A stretch of 64,000 nt of DNA from Sanguibacter gelidistatuariae (GTDB lineage Bacteria; Actinomycetota; Actinomycetes; Actinomycetales; Cellulomonadaceae). The notes under the pieces were generated by a model that saw only the letters and a program-made list of their open reading frames with translations, was not told the origin of the DNA and made no database searches. A program made the translations under genes and the position numbers. Below are positions 1-8,635 of the stretch, piece by piece. The stretch spans positions 124,001 through 188,000 of the forward strand of contig NZ_FMYH01000001.1 of NCBI RefSeq assembly GCF_900096585.1. Direction: 5' to 3'. Each line of letters starts with the position of its first letter. Within the stretch, counting starts at the first letter, position 1.

Positions 1-516
1 GAAGTCGTCGAAGACGAGAGACCGGTCGTCGTCCGTGCGGCCGGCCGCGACCTCAGAGACCCGCGGGGAGGGCGCGGCGTAGCGGTGCTTGCCGAGGACG
101 ATCGTGTCGCGGTCCGCCCACGCGGCGAGGGCCGCGTACTCGGGCGCGAAGCGGCGGTTGAACCCGACGGCTAGGCTCACGCCCGCGGACCGGGCCGCCT
201 CAGCGAGGCGGGCGGCCCCCGCGGCGGAGTCGTCGATCGGCTTGTCGACGTAGACGTGCACCCCGGCGGCGATGAGCTCGGCGAGGATCTCGGCGTGCGC
301 GACGGTCGCCGCGTGCACAAAGGCCACGTCGAGGCCGGCGCGGATCGCCTCGGTGACCGACGCGAAAGCCTGCTCGATCCGATAGGCGCGGGCGACGTCG
401 TCGCGCACCGAGGCGGAGCGGGTGACCAGCACGGGGGTCAGGCGCGGGTCCGCGCACAGCACAGGCAGGTAGGCCTTGCGGGCGATGTCGCCCACGCCGA
501 TGATCGCGGCACGCAT
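1..516 (-). CDS. Gfo/Idh/MocA family oxidoreductase (C-terminus outside window)
   Basis: The 172 residues present form the N-terminal Rossmann domain of an NAD(P)-dependent sugar or inositol dehydrogenase-type protein. The dinucleotide loop GVGDIA is at residues 7-12. The DKPI at 91-94 replaces the usual EKP motif, and GFNRRFAP is at 118-125, as in the MviM subgroup. The ATG start is preceded by GGAGG about 11 bases upstream. The gene runs off the left edge, so the substrate-binding half and its operon partners are unknown. The fold is confident; the substrate is not predictable. Confidence 0.88.
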   Translation of the reverse strand, partial: MRAAIIGVGDIARKAYLPVLCADPRLTPVLVTRSASVRDDVARAYRIEQAFASVTEAIRAGLDVAFVHAATVAHAEILAELIAAGVHVYVDKPIDDSAAGAARLAEAARSAGVSLAVGFNRRFAPEYAALAAWADRDTIVLGKHRYAAPSPRVSEVAAGRTDDDRSLVFDDF

Positions 517-678
517 GAGTCTGGGTCCTCCTCCGCGCCGCGGCCGATCCGTCAGCGCTGCCGCGGACACTACGCCACGATCGTCCGCTCCGGCGCAGGA
601 ACTCACGCGTCGCCATCGACGACCGGCTGTCGCGCCCCTGCCAGCCGGACTCCGCGGCGTGGCGACCAGGTCGGCACG

Positions 679-1251
679 TCAGCTGAGGTCTCGGCTGGTG
701 TTCTGGCCCGGGCGGAGCTGGATGACCACGGGCAGACCTGGATCGTCCAGGGCCTGGCGCAGGTGCGGGACGACCTGGGTCTCCAGCTGGCTGCGGATCT
801 CGGCGACGTCTGCCCGCCGGGTCAGGTCCACGACCAGATCGAACCGAGGTCCACCGCGATCACGTAGGCGACCGGAGGCGCTCACCACCCCGGGGAGGCC
901 CTCGACCTCTCCGGACAGCGCACGCGTGATCGCCGAGGCGTCGAGGGTCGTGATCCCGTCCCGCTGGTCGTCAGTGAGGTCCAGCTCCCCCAGGTGGTCA
1001 GTGCGCATCTGGAGCAGCAGCCACTTCAGTCCCACCAGTGCCACCAGGAGCGACACCACCGCCAGCGCGGGCCAGAACCACCACGAGTCCGCGGCCAGGT
1101 CCCGCAGCGATTCGGGAAAGATCTCGTCGGCCGCGGTGTCGGAGCCGAAGCCGCCAAAGCTCGCCACGAGCCCGACGGCGCCACCGGCAACCAGGATCAG
1201 GCCCACCACCGTCAGGTCGGCGCGGTTGGCGGCATTCACACGAGAGCTCAT
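679..1251 (-). CDS. amaP: AmaP-like alkaline shock membrane anchor protein
   Basis: A 190-residue protein with two membrane segments, at about 10-31 and 52-76, followed by a soluble Asp23-like region. This is the layout of AmaP, which anchors Asp23/Gls24 proteins to the cytoplasmic membrane in Gram-positive bacteria. The ATG overlaps the stop of the upstream DUF6286 gene by four bases (ATGA), so translation is probably coupled. It is the last gene of a six-gene envelope-stress operon. The name rests on domain layout and context; sequence conservation in this family is low. Confidence 0.7.
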   Translation of the reverse strand: MSSRVNAANRADLTVVGLILVAGGAVGLVASFGGFGSDTAADEIFPESLRDLAADSWWFWPALAVVSLLVALVGLKWLLLQMRTDHLGELDLTDDQRDGITTLDASAITRALSGEVEGLPGVVSASGRLRDRGGPRFDLVVDLTRRADVAEIRSQLETQVVPHLRQALDDPGLPVVIQLRPGQNTSRDLS

Positions 1252-1793
1252 CGTTTCTCCCTGGAGGTGACGCGGACCTTGGTCGCCAGCGTGTCGACCA
1301 GCCCGAGATCGGTCAGTCGGTCGGCGACCGCGGTCTCGATCCCGGCTCGCAGGTCGTCCGGAGCCCGGGTGCGGCTGGTCGCATGGACGGTGGCTCTGCG
1401 TCGGGACACCGTCGCCTGTGCCGAGGTGACACCGTCGGCCTCGCGGGCGACCTGGGCCAGAGCGTGCTCGATGCCACGCCTCGAGGCGGTGACCGTGACT
1501 GCCACTGGTCCGTCGGCGCGGGAAGCCAGGGTGAAGGCGGCGGGTCGGCCGCGCTTGAGGGCAAGCACGAGCAGCCCGAGGCCGACCAGCACCGCAACGA
1601 TCAGGATCGCGCGGATCGTGGCGGTCTCCCACGTCTGCTCCCGGAACCACGTCGTCCGCTCGCGGGGCAGCAGCCAGGGATCCCTCCCCAGCAGTGCCAG
1701 CACGATCTCGATCGCGCCGAGGAGGCCGCCCAGCAACAGGACCAGTGCGAGCAGGACCGAGAGGACGCGGCGTACCAGTGTCATCTCGATCAC
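1248..1793 (-). CDS. DUF6286-type two-TM membrane protein
   Basis: A 181-residue protein with a very hydrophobic segment at about 9-36, a second at about 60-79 and a soluble C-terminal domain. It matches the layout of DUF6286 proteins, which in actinobacteria sit in Asp23 operons. It overlaps its neighbours by four bases on both sides. The function is unknown; a structural or anchoring role in the Asp23 membrane complex is inferred from the operon. Confidence 0.65.
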   Translation of the reverse strand: MIEMTLVRRVLSVLLALVLLLGGLLGAIEIVLALLGRDPWLLPRERTTWFREQTWETATIRAILIVAVLVGLGLLVLALKRGRPAAFTLASRADGPVAVTVTASRRGIEHALAQVAREADGVTSAQATVSRRRATVHATSRTRAPDDLRAGIETAVADRLTDLGLVDTLATKVRVTSREKR

Positions 1794-2206
1794 CGCACCC
1801 GGGCCGCGTGAGCGGTGTCAGGAGGGAGGTCGACCACGTCGATGTCGACGTGGTCGACCGTCACCTGGGTGATCTCGGCGAGGTCAGCACGGATGCGGCT
1901 GCGGACCTGCTCGGCGACCGAACGCACCGAGGCCGGCCACCGCACCCCGATCTTCGCATGCACGGTTGCGACGCTTCCATGCACCTGGACCCGGACCTTC
2001 GCCTCGTCGTCGGTGTCGCGCTGACCCATGGTGAGGCCGAGAACCTTGCGAGGAGCGGCGATCGCATCGGGCACCCAGGTGACCGCGTACCCCGCCACCC
2101 GCTCGACGACACGGTCGGAGATGTGCAGCTGCCCGCGCGTCTCGGGTTCGCCGTCCGTCTCAGGCGCGATGAGGCCGCTCGGCCGCGCTCCGCTCACGGG
2201 GCTCAT
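1790..2206 (-). CDS. Asp23/Gls24 family envelope stress protein (second copy)
   Basis: A 138-residue soluble protein. The central part (GQLHISDRVVERVAGYA, then a beta-rich stretch ending DHVDIDVVDLPPD) fits the Asp23/Gls24 fold: an N-terminal helix followed by alternating strands and helices. It is co-transcribed with DUF2273-like, DUF6286 and AmaP genes, and its start overlaps the preceding small gene by four bases. Asp23 proteins coat the inner face of the membrane through AmaP. This copy diverges from the one at 2788-3255. Confidence 0.72.
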   Translation of the reverse strand: MSPVSGARPSGLIAPETDGEPETRGQLHISDRVVERVAGYAVTWVPDAIAAPRKVLGLTMGQRDTDDEAKVRVQVHGSVATVHAKIGVRWPASVRSVAEQVRSRIRADLAEITQVTVDHVDIDVVDLPPDTAHAARVR

Positions 2207-2391
2207 TTCGAGGAACGGCGGCCGCCGCCGCCCAGGTACTGGGTCAGGTCGATCTGACCTGCGGAGACCTTCCCGACGAAGAAGCCGATGGCACCCAGCA
2301 GCGCGGTACCGACGAACGCGTCGAATCCTCCGATGACCCAGGCCAGACCGAGCAGCAGTCCGGTGAACAAACCGACGATGGTCGGTGACAT
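2203..2391 (-). CDS. Small membrane protein of the DUF2273 type
   Basis: A 62-residue protein, nearly all one hydrophobic hairpin (two predicted membrane segments with a GGF turn) followed by a polar GGGGRRSSK tail. DUF2273 proteins of this size are regular members of Asp23 operons. The ATG at 2391 is chosen because it directly precedes the hydrophobic start MSPTIVGLF and has GGAGG-like bases ahead of it. Its end overlaps the next gene by four bases. Confidence 0.68.
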   Translation of the reverse strand: MSPTIVGLFTGLLLGLAWVIGGFDAFVGTALLGAIGFFVGKVSAGQIDLTQYLGGGGRRSSK

Positions 2392-2434
2392 GGCAACCTC
2401 CAGAAGAGCTCGTGGGACGGTGCGAGGGTGGGGC

Positions 2435-2791
2435 TCATCGCTCGAGCCCGTGGTGGACGTATGCAGAACCGACCGCGGTGGTTGGTTGGACGTCCGCGAC
2501 ATGCACGTCGACAGGGCGACCGAGGGCGTACGGGGCGACGGCACTGCGGACCTGAGCGGCCAGCTCCGTCACTGGGACCCCGATCACGCCCACCAGAGCA
2601 ATCTGTATCCCGCGGTCGTCGACGTGCACTCCCGCTACCCGACGCCCAGGCAGATAGGTGGCCACCGGCCGATGCCCGCCAGAGTGCAGCGCCACGACCG
2701 CAGGGCACCTGAGGACTGCCGCTGCGATGAGGTCGGCAGGCTCGATCGTGACGACGTCGGCCGTAGGGTCGGGCGCCGATGACGAGGTCAC
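2435..2791 (-). CDS. Asp23-operon hypothetical protein
   Basis: A 118-residue soluble protein with no clear motif. Its strand-rich C-terminal half (GVHVDDRGIQIALVGVIGVPV, then RPVDVHVADV) resembles the Asp23 pattern, so it may be a divergent family member. The start overlaps the stop of the first asp23 gene by four bases. A 43-base gap separates it from the small membrane gene downstream. Confidence 0.6.
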   Translation of the reverse strand: MTSSSAPDPTADVVTIEPADLIAAAVLRCPAVVALHSGGHRPVATYLPGRRVAGVHVDDRGIQIALVGVIGVPVTELAAQVRSAVAPYALGRPVDVHVADVQPTTAVGSAYVHHGLER

Positions 2792-3255
2792 TGGACTCGC
2801 GCCTCCTGCTCGCTGTCATCGTCGCTGGGAAGGTGGATGTCGTTGACCGAGATGTTGACCTCGGTGACCTCCAGCCCGGTCATTCCTTCGACAGCCGAGA
2901 TGACGTTGCGGCGCACGGCCCGTGCGACGTCGGAGATGGAGACCCCGTACTCGGTGACCAGGTCGAGGTCGACCGCCGCCTGTGTCTCGCCGACCTCGAC
3001 GGACACGCCCTGGCTGGCGGACTGCTGGGCGCCGGGGATCCGCTCGCGGAGCGAGCCGATCGCCCGTGCTGCGCCCCCGCCGAGCGCGTACACCCCGGAC
3101 ACCTCGCGGGCGGCGAGGCCGGCGATCTTCTGCACCACACCATTGGCGATCGAGGTGCGGCCCTGCGCGGTCTGGAGCGGTTCCTGGTTCGAGGTCTTCG
3201 CCAGGCTCGAGGTGGTGCCGGGAACGGGGCTGGAGGAAGTAGTGGGTGTGCTCAC
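2788..3255 (-). CDS. Asp23/Gls24 family envelope stress protein (first copy)
   Basis: A 155-residue protein and the best match to Asp23/Gls24 in the window: TSIANGVVQKIAGLAAREV at about 34-52, then VYALGG, VSVEVGETQAAVDLDL and ISVNDI, in the order typical of the family. An unstructured Ser/Thr/Pro N-terminus precedes it. The GTG start has AAGGAG about ten bases upstream. It is the promoter-proximal gene of the operon and is divergent from the ECF sigma gene, which may control it (inference). Confidence 0.82.
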   Translation of the reverse strand: MSTPTTSSSPVPGTTSSLAKTSNQEPLQTAQGRTSIANGVVQKIAGLAAREVSGVYALGGGAARAIGSLRERIPGAQQSASQGVSVEVGETQAAVDLDLVTEYGVSISDVARAVRRNVISAVEGMTGLEVTEVNISVNDIHLPSDDDSEQEARVQ

Positions 3256-3399
3256 GGTGGATCGTCTCCTTGAACGGTGGTCTGCGGGCCACCCACCGCG
3301 CCGGTTCTCCGGCGTCGGTCGATGATGGTGACCAACGCCTAGTTAGACACCGCTGAATGCGAAGGGTTACACCCCACATGCTTTTCGAACGGGTCCGTC

Positions 3400-3963
3400 A
3401 TGAACGCCATCGGCTCAGGACCGTCTGAGGACTCGGGCTGGCAACGTGCGCTGGTCGCTCAGGCCCGCGTCGGTGACGAAGACGCGTTCGAGACGCTCGT
3501 CCGCCTCCATCAGGATGTCGCCTACCGCGTCGCGCTGCGCATGACGGGCAGTCCGCAAGACGCCCAGGACGTCGTCCAGGATGCTCTGCTGGCCGCGTGG
3601 CGGGGCCTTCCTGCCTTCCGCAGCGACTCGCTGTTCGGGACCTGGCTCGTTCGCATCGTCATCAACCGATGCCACAACCTCAGCCGAGCCGAGCATCCGA
3701 CCCAGCCCCTGAGAGACGAAGAACCCGATACTCGCGGTCCGGCGACCGACACGGCGGTCGTCACCCAGCACCACCACGATGCCGCCATCCGAGCGGTGAT
3801 GGCCCTGCCGTTCGACCAGCGTGCGGCCTTGGTCCTCCACACCTTCAGCGGTCACACCTATGCGCAGGTAGGTGGCATCCTCGGCATCAGCGAGAGTGCG
3901 GCGAAGGTCCGCGTGCACCGAGCCCGCCGCGCCCTGGTCACCCGACTTCAGGACTGGAGGTAA
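3400..3963 (+). CDS. ECF RNA polymerase sigma factor
   Basis: A 187-residue group IV sigma-70 factor. Region 2 lies at about 24-72 (DEDAFETLVRLHQDVAYRVA ... DVVQDALLAAWR). Region 4 lies at about 133-176, with the helix-turn-helix YAQVGGILGISESAAKVRVH. No anti-sigma gene follows; the next gene is convergent. The only close neighbour is the divergent Asp23 operon, which makes envelope stress its likely regulon (inference). The ribosome site is weak. Confidence 0.9.
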   Translation: MNAIGSGPSEDSGWQRALVAQARVGDEDAFETLVRLHQDVAYRVALRMTGSPQDAQDVVQDALLAAWRGLPAFRSDSLFGTWLVRIVINRCHNLSRAEHPTQPLRDEEPDTRGPATDTAVVTQHHHDAAIRAVMALPFDQRAALVLHTFSGHTYAQVGGILGISESAAKVRVHRARRALVTRLQDWR

Positions 3964-4022
3964 CCACCGCGTCCGGTCAACGGCTGCCGTGCGGCGGTTC
4001 CTACGACGACGTCCAGTGAGTG

Positions 4023-4913
4023 CTAGGTCCGGGCGGCGAAGTCGGACTCGAACGGGATGTCCAGCCGCAGCTGGCGCCACCCGGAGTAGTTGGCGAACCG
4101 TCCCGGTTCGCTGACGGCCGCATGCTCCATCGGACTGAGGTGGCCCGCACCGGCCAGCCGGCCATAGCGCTCGAGGTCCTGGGAGACCGACGACTCCTTC
4201 CAGTGCGTCTCATAGGAGACGCGCGCGCACCGCGCGGCTGAGACACGAGCCAGGTCGGTTGCCGGGAGCGCACCGGTGCGCTCCTCGTCCGTGACAAAGG
4301 GCAGGTGCCAGGTTCCCCAGGACGACGCGCTCGGCGTCGAGGCAGCCAGCGCCTCGCGCATGGCCTCCGCGGTCAACCGGATCTGACGCTGGGCGTCGGG
4401 GTGGCACCGCAGCCCGAAGAAGTTCGACCAGTCCGTGGCCGAGATGATCGCCGTGTGCCACATGAACGGCTCGAGCAGTCGGTTGGCGATCTCCTTGGCG
4501 ACGCTCGGTGCCGCCGGGTCGGCGACCGCAGCCGCCAGCACGTCATAGAAGTCCTCGTCCCCGGGGTGGGGCACCGCGTCGCCGGTGAGCAGCTTGCACG
4601 CATGCCCGACGGCGCTGTCCCGGGCAGCAAGCCAATCACGCCGGGCTGCGCCGTGGTCGCCCTCGTCGAGGAACCGTCGAGGCTGCATGCCGGTGGAGTA
4701 CGCGGGGAATTCGTCGGGGACGAAAGGGGTCTCGAGAACGGCGCGGATCTGCTTGGTGACCGGGATCGCCCGCGAGGAGGCCGAGTTGCGGCTCAATGCC
4801 CGGTGGGTGTTGACCTCCGCCAGGACGATCCGCGGGAAGGTGACCACCATCGTGGTCAACCGGTCCCCGTCTGGAGCGATCGAGTCCGCGACGACATCGG
4901 CTCGGTATCCCAT
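4023..4913 (-). CDS. thyX: FAD-dependent thymidylate synthase, ThyX-like
   Basis: A 296-residue protein with the ThyX signature in variant form: THRALSRNSASSR at 36-48, equivalent to the RHRxxSxNExSxR FAD/dUMP-binding motif, and HLSPMEH at 258-264, equivalent to the usual HxSPFEH. ThyX makes dTMP from dUMP using FAD and methylenetetrahydrofolate. The variant THR...NSASSR form and the NRLLEPF helix (144-150) resemble phage-type and actinobacterial long ThyX proteins. The ATG at 4913 is chosen because GGGAGG lies 11 bases upstream; reading further back gives only low-complexity sequence. It may be a second, divergent ThyX. Confidence 0.82.
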   Translation of the reverse strand: MGYRADVVADSIAPDGDRLTTMVVTFPRIVLAEVNTHRALSRNSASSRAIPVTKQIRAVLETPFVPDEFPAYSTGMQPRRFLDEGDHGAARRDWLAARDSAVGHACKLLTGDAVPHPGDEDFYDVLAAAVADPAAPSVAKEIANRLLEPFMWHTAIISATDWSNFFGLRCHPDAQRQIRLTAEAMREALAASTPSASSWGTWHLPFVTDEERTGALPATDLARVSAARCARVSYETHWKESSVSQDLERYGRLAGAGHLSPMEHAAVSEPGRFANYSGWRQLRLDIPFESDFAART

Positions 4914-5031
4914 CAACCCACCAACCTCCCATAGGTACACGGGCCCGATCCAAGGACCCCAGGTTTCATGCCGCTTCTGTACCGATTGAAGCTGCTCGGT
5001 GAGTGAAGCGTAGTGGACGTGTCGGCACGAG

Positions 5032-5110
5032 TCAGAGTGAGAAGTCGACGACGATCCTGCCGTGAACTCTGCCGGCTTCGATCTCGGCCAGTCCTGACGG
5101 TGAGCGTCCA
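5032..5110 (-). pseudogene. Possible C-terminal remnant of a zinc-type/quinone oxidoreductase
   Basis: One minus-strand frame ends GLAEIEAGRVHGRIVVDFSL followed by a stop. This resembles the closing helix and strand of MDR-superfamily quinone reductases (GRVxGKxVL). No catalytic or cofactor domain lies upstream. It is best read as a decayed gene end within the 359-base gap 4914-5272, and the assignment is weak. Confidence 0.3.
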
Positions 5111-5163
5111 GTCTGGCGACGCCATCGGAGCCGAGCCGAGATAATTGCGGCGACAAATCTGGC

Positions 5164-5183
5164 TGCGAGATCGCTATCTCGCA
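5164..5183. repeat. Perfect inverted repeat, 8-bp arms
   Basis: TGCGAGAT, CGCT, ATCTCGCA form a perfect dyad about 90 bases before the secreted-protein gene at 5273. It could be an operator or a small hairpin. Nothing else recognisable lies in 5111-5272. Confidence 0.4.
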
Positions 5184-5272
5184 CAGACCCCGGGTGCTAC
5201 GTTTGCCCCATGGGGGCATACTTTGGCATCCACGCCTTCACTTGTGCGTCATGGCAGACAACAGGAGGAAGC

Positions 5273-5632
5273 ATGAGAGCTTTTGGAAAGACAAGCGGAG
5301 CGCTCATCGCGGCGGCGGCGATGTTGGTCGCGAGCAGCGCGATTGCCCAGGCCGACAGCAGCGGGGTTGACGGTGCGGACCTGGTCAAGGGACCCGGATA
5401 CGTGATCGTCGGTCCACATGGTTCAGATGCCGCAGCGACCACTCATGGGGATTTCTATCCGACAGGGGACATCGACCCGGATACCCTCATCGTCGTTCGT
5501 AACGACGACGGGAGCCTGCCTGGCGGCATCAGCATCGCCCAGCTTGAACAGCTGTTGGAGGCGCAGGCAAAGGGTGACTATGCCGCAATTGAGAAGGCGG
5601 GATTCGCGGTGCCCCGTACGGAGTCACAGTGA
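5273..5632 (+). CDS. Small secreted protein, unknown function
   Basis: A 119-residue protein with a clear signal peptide (MRAFGKTSG, hydrophobic core ALIAAAAMLVASSAIA, cleavage near AQA-DS). The mature part is acidic with no recognised domain. The ATG at 5273 is preferred over an in-frame ATG at 5210 because AGGAGG lies immediately upstream and the signal peptide begins here. It overlaps the following membrane gene by four bases, so the two are probably co-translated. Confidence 0.72.
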   Translation: MRAFGKTSGALIAAAAMLVASSAIAQADSSGVDGADLVKGPGYVIVGPHGSDAAATTHGDFYPTGDIDPDTLIVVRNDDGSLPGGISIAQLEQLLEAQAKGDYAAIEKAGFAVPRTESQ

Positions 5633-5922
5633 ATCCAGCCGCAAAGAAGTGCATTCGGTGGTCGATTGGACTGTTCGTTGTCGGGGCTCTCCTCCTGGTG
5701 TATCTGCCTGACATCTACATGGCGATCAACAATCGAACAGGTCCCAATGCAGAGCTAGGCCTGGGCTTCCTTACCGTCGCACTCACACTCGTGCAGTGGA
5801 CCTTGATGCCTGTCGGCGCTTCGCTGATCGGGGCAGCGGTGGTTATCCAGGTGCTCGCTGGAGAGACCAAACATCCGGCGGAGGATCCGGTCCGCGACCG
5901 GAATCGCAATCGCAACTTCTGA
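5629..5922 (+). CDS. Small two-TM membrane protein, unknown function
   Basis: A 97-residue protein with a GTG start overlapping the preceding stop. Two hydrophobic stretches (IGLFVVGALLLVYLPDIYMAI and TLVQWTLMPVGASLIGAAVVIQVL) suggest a hairpin membrane protein with a charged tail ending RNRNRNF. No family is recognised. Coupling to the secreted protein upstream suggests the two act together. Confidence 0.65.
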   Translation: MNPAAKKCIRWSIGLFVVGALLLVYLPDIYMAINNRTGPNAELGLGFLTVALTLVQWTLMPVGASLIGAAVVIQVLAGETKHPAEDPVRDRNRNRNF

Positions 5923-5974
5923 AGAACTTGCGCGGCGTGGAACGTCCTGGAGGAGCGGCGCTCCCGCCAGCCGA

Positions 5975-6520
5975 TCAAGCGTCGCCGTCGACGACTGATT
6001 GGACCAGAGCGCCGTAGCCCCTGATCAGATCCTCGCTCGGAAGGTCACCCGGGGTGAGGAGGCCCAGGGTGCGGATCGTCCCGGCCAACCCGAGCAGGAG
6101 CGCGATGACCAGCTGGGACGTGATCCGGTCGGGCGAGGTGTCCGAGATCCGCTCGGAGATCGCCCTGAGATACCTCTCCCTGAGTTCGGCCGCAATGCTC
6201 TCTGGGACCGGCGCCTCATGGATGAGGAAGGGCAGCATCGCCCACCGTTCGGCCTCGCCTGCATCACGCCGCTCGACGATGGTGCGCACGAGGGTGAGAC
6301 CGATCGCGCCGCCAGAGCCCGCCGACTCGTCCGCGGGCAGGTCCGACGGCGCGGCGGCCGCGTAGAGCTCGGCCTTGCTGCCCATCACCTTCATCACCAT
6401 GGCCGGGGAGAAGCCCGCGCGGTCGGCGACGTCCTTGATCGTCGTGGCCGTGTACCCGCGCTCGGCGAACAACTCCTGGGCGACGGCGACGATCGTCTCG
6501 CGGGTGGTCGGGGCGGTCAT
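5975..6520 (-). CDS. TetR family transcriptional regulator
   Basis: A 181-residue protein with an N-terminal TetR helix-turn-helix at about 8-55 (TIKDVADRAGFSPAMVMKVMGSKAELYAAA) and a helical ligand-binding C-terminus. The start overlaps the end of the MFS gene by four bases, so exporter and regulator form one operon. Two palindromes at 8636-8676, just ahead of the operon, are the expected operators, giving self-repression of both genes. This mirrors QacR/EmrR-style drug-export control. Confidence 0.88.
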   Translation of the reverse strand: MTAPTTRETIVAVAQELFAERGYTATTIKDVADRAGFSPAMVMKVMGSKAELYAAAAPSDLPADESAGSGGAIGLTLVRTIVERRDAGEAERWAMLPFLIHEAPVPESIAAELRERYLRAISERISDTSPDRITSQLVIALLLGLAGTIRTLGLLTPGDLPSEDLIRGYGALVQSVVDGDA

Positions 6521-8619
6521 GAGGTCACCGGCTCTGGATCGGCAAGCTCGAGGTCGACGACGACCGACTGCGCCAGGACGACGATCTGACGTGTGCGGGT
6601 GCGTCGGGCGGCCGGGTCCAGCATCGTCAGGAGGTACCGTCCCCCGGCGGGCAGTGTCAGCTCGTAGCTCCCGTCCGGTCCGCTCCTGGTCGAGGCCAGG
6701 TGCTCCCCGCCCGTGCTGGTCAGGACGACGAGGCAGCCCTCGAAGCCGGCGCCGTCGAGCATCGCGCGTCCGGACAGGGTGAGCCGCTCGCCCAGGGTGA
6801 TGCGCAGCGGGGCAGTATCCGAGAGGTCGACGACCTGCGACTGCGGAGCCCACCCGTCCGCGCTGGCGACCACGAGGTAGCGGCCGGCGCCGGGCAGGAC
6901 GACGGAGAGCTCACCGCCGTTGTCGGTCCGGCTCCAGTCGACCGGCTCCCCGGACAGCTCCATGACCACCACGACCGCCTGACGGATCGGGCGCAGGTCG
7001 GCGCGCAGCACGTTCATGCGCGCGACGATCTCCTCGATGGCGGCCTCGGTGGTCACCTTGCCCGAGGGCACGGTCACTGAGGGCGCGGCCAGGGTGGGCA
7101 CCTGGCCCGGCCGCGCTACGCGGCCGGGGGGCGCGGCGTCGGGCAGGGTGCCCAGCGCGCCGACGGGGACAGGGCCGGCGGGCAGCGCGGGAGCCGCTCG
7201 CGGGATGAACAGGGTGACCACCACGGCGATCACGCCCGCGAGCGCCGCCGAGGCGAAGATCGCCTTGAACGCGCCCTCGGTCGGCATGCTCACGCCCGCG
7301 ACCTCCATCGTGAAGCCGGTGAGGAAGGCCGCCACCAGGGCGCTCATCGTCGAGGTGCCGATCGAGCGGACGAGGGTGTTGAGGCCGTTGGCGGAGGCGG
7401 TCTCGGTGATCGGGACCGAGCGCATGATGATGATCGGCATCGCGGAGTAGGCGAAGGCGGTGCCGATGTTGACCAGGACCGAGCCGGTGATGATCATTCC
7501 GATCGACCCGGTGGCGAAGGCTCGGAAGACGTACGCCCCGACGAGGACCAGGCCACCCAGGATGAGTGTCGACTTCGGCCCGAAGCGCCGGGTGACGACG
7601 GCCGAGATCGGTGAGAACACGACCATCGCGAGCCCCGCGGGGACCATGCACAGGCCCGCGGTCAGGGCGCTGAGCCCAAATCCGAAGCCGGAGATCTCCG
7701 GCAGCTGCAGCTGCTGGGTGGTCGAGAGGCTGTTCGCGTACATCGCGAAGCCGAGCAGCAGCGCGGCGATGTTTGTCAGCAGCACCGGGCGGCGGGCCGC
7801 GGTGCGCAGGTCCACCATCGGCTGGTTGACCCGCAGCTCGAAGGGGAACCAGATCGTGAGCGCGACCGCGCTCACGACGAAGGCGAGGATGGTCGGCTCG
7901 GTCGTCCAGCCCCAGTGACCGCCCTTGGAGACGCCGAGCAGGAACCCGGTGAGGCCGATCGAGAGCAGGATGGCTCCGGTCACGTCGAACCGGCCCTTGG
8001 TTCGCACGGCCGACTCCGGGATCACGGCGACGATCGCGACGAAGAGCAGCACACCGGCGACCGCGGACACCCAGAAGATCGAGCTCCAGCCGAAGTGCTC
8101 GAACATCAGGCCGGACAACGGCAGGCCGAGTGCGGCGCCGATCCCCAGGGTCGCGCTCATGAACGCGGTCGCGGAGGCGACCTTTGCGCGGGGCAGCTCG
8201 TCGCGCAGGATCGCGATACCCACGGGGATGAGCGCGGAGCCAAAGCCCTGGAACGCGCGGCCGACGAGGACGGTCGGGAAGGTGGCGCCGAGCACCGCGA
8301 TGAGCGAGCCGAGAATCATCATCGACAAGGTCACGAGCATCATCTTGCGCTTGCCGAACATGTCCGCGAGGCGCGAGACGATCGGGGTGGCGACCGCCCC
8401 GGTGAGCAAGGTGATGGTGACGAGCCAGGACGCGTCGTCTGTGCTGATGCCGAGGATCCCGGGGAAGTCCGGGAGCAGCGGGACCATGAGGGTCTGCTGC
8501 AGGGAGACCGTCACGCCGGCCAGGCAGAGGACCGTGGTGATGAGGGTGCTCGATCGGCGGGGTGTGGGGATTCCGCTTCGCGGTCCGGTGGGTGCGGTCG
8601 GGATGGTGGACGTAGACAA
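6517..8619 (-). CDS. DHA2-type MFS exporter with C-terminal carboxypeptidase-regulatory-like repeats
   Basis: A protein of about 700 residues. Residues 15-475 are a 14-TM EmrB/QacA-type drug:H+ antiporter, with SRLADMFGKRKMM in the loop 2-3 signature position. The C-terminal 200 residues are extra: a Pro/Ala linker, then two tandem beta-sandwich modules (PGAGRYLVVASADGWAPQ and PAGGRYLLTMLDPAARR mark equivalent positions) of the carboxypeptidase-regulatory/prealbumin-like type. That fusion is unusual. The TTG at 8619 has GGGGAG just upstream. A GTG at 8652 is an alternative, but it falls inside an operator. Confidence 0.85.
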   Translation of the reverse strand: MSTSTIPTAPTGPRSGIPTPRRSSTLITTVLCLAGVTVSLQQTLMVPLLPDFPGILGISTDDASWLVTITLLTGAVATPIVSRLADMFGKRKMMLVTLSMMILGSLIAVLGATFPTVLVGRAFQGFGSALIPVGIAILRDELPRAKVASATAFMSATLGIGAALGLPLSGLMFEHFGWSSIFWVSAVAGVLLFVAIVAVIPESAVRTKGRFDVTGAILLSIGLTGFLLGVSKGGHWGWTTEPTILAFVVSAVALTIWFPFELRVNQPMVDLRTAARRPVLLTNIAALLLGFAMYANSLSTTQQLQLPEISGFGFGLSALTAGLCMVPAGLAMVVFSPISAVVTRRFGPKSTLILGGLVLVGAYVFRAFATGSIGMIITGSVLVNIGTAFAYSAMPIIIMRSVPITETASANGLNTLVRSIGTSTMSALVAAFLTGFTMEVAGVSMPTEGAFKAIFASAALAGVIAVVVTLFIPRAAPALPAGPVPVGALGTLPDAAPPGRVARPGQVPTLAAPSVTVPSGKVTTEAAIEEIVARMNVLRADLRPIRQAVVVVMELSGEPVDWSRTDNGGELSVVLPGAGRYLVVASADGWAPQSQVVDLSDTAPLRITLGERLTLSGRAMLDGAGFEGCLVVLTSTGGEHLASTRSGPDGSYELTLPAGGRYLLTMLDPAARRTRTRQIVVLAQSVVVDLELADPEPVTS

Positions 8620-8635
8620 GACTCTCCCCGGGGGT

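Noticed and set aside
4914-5219. Upstream extension of the ThyX-like gene
   Set aside because: There is no family similarity, and the strong GGGAGG lies before 4913.
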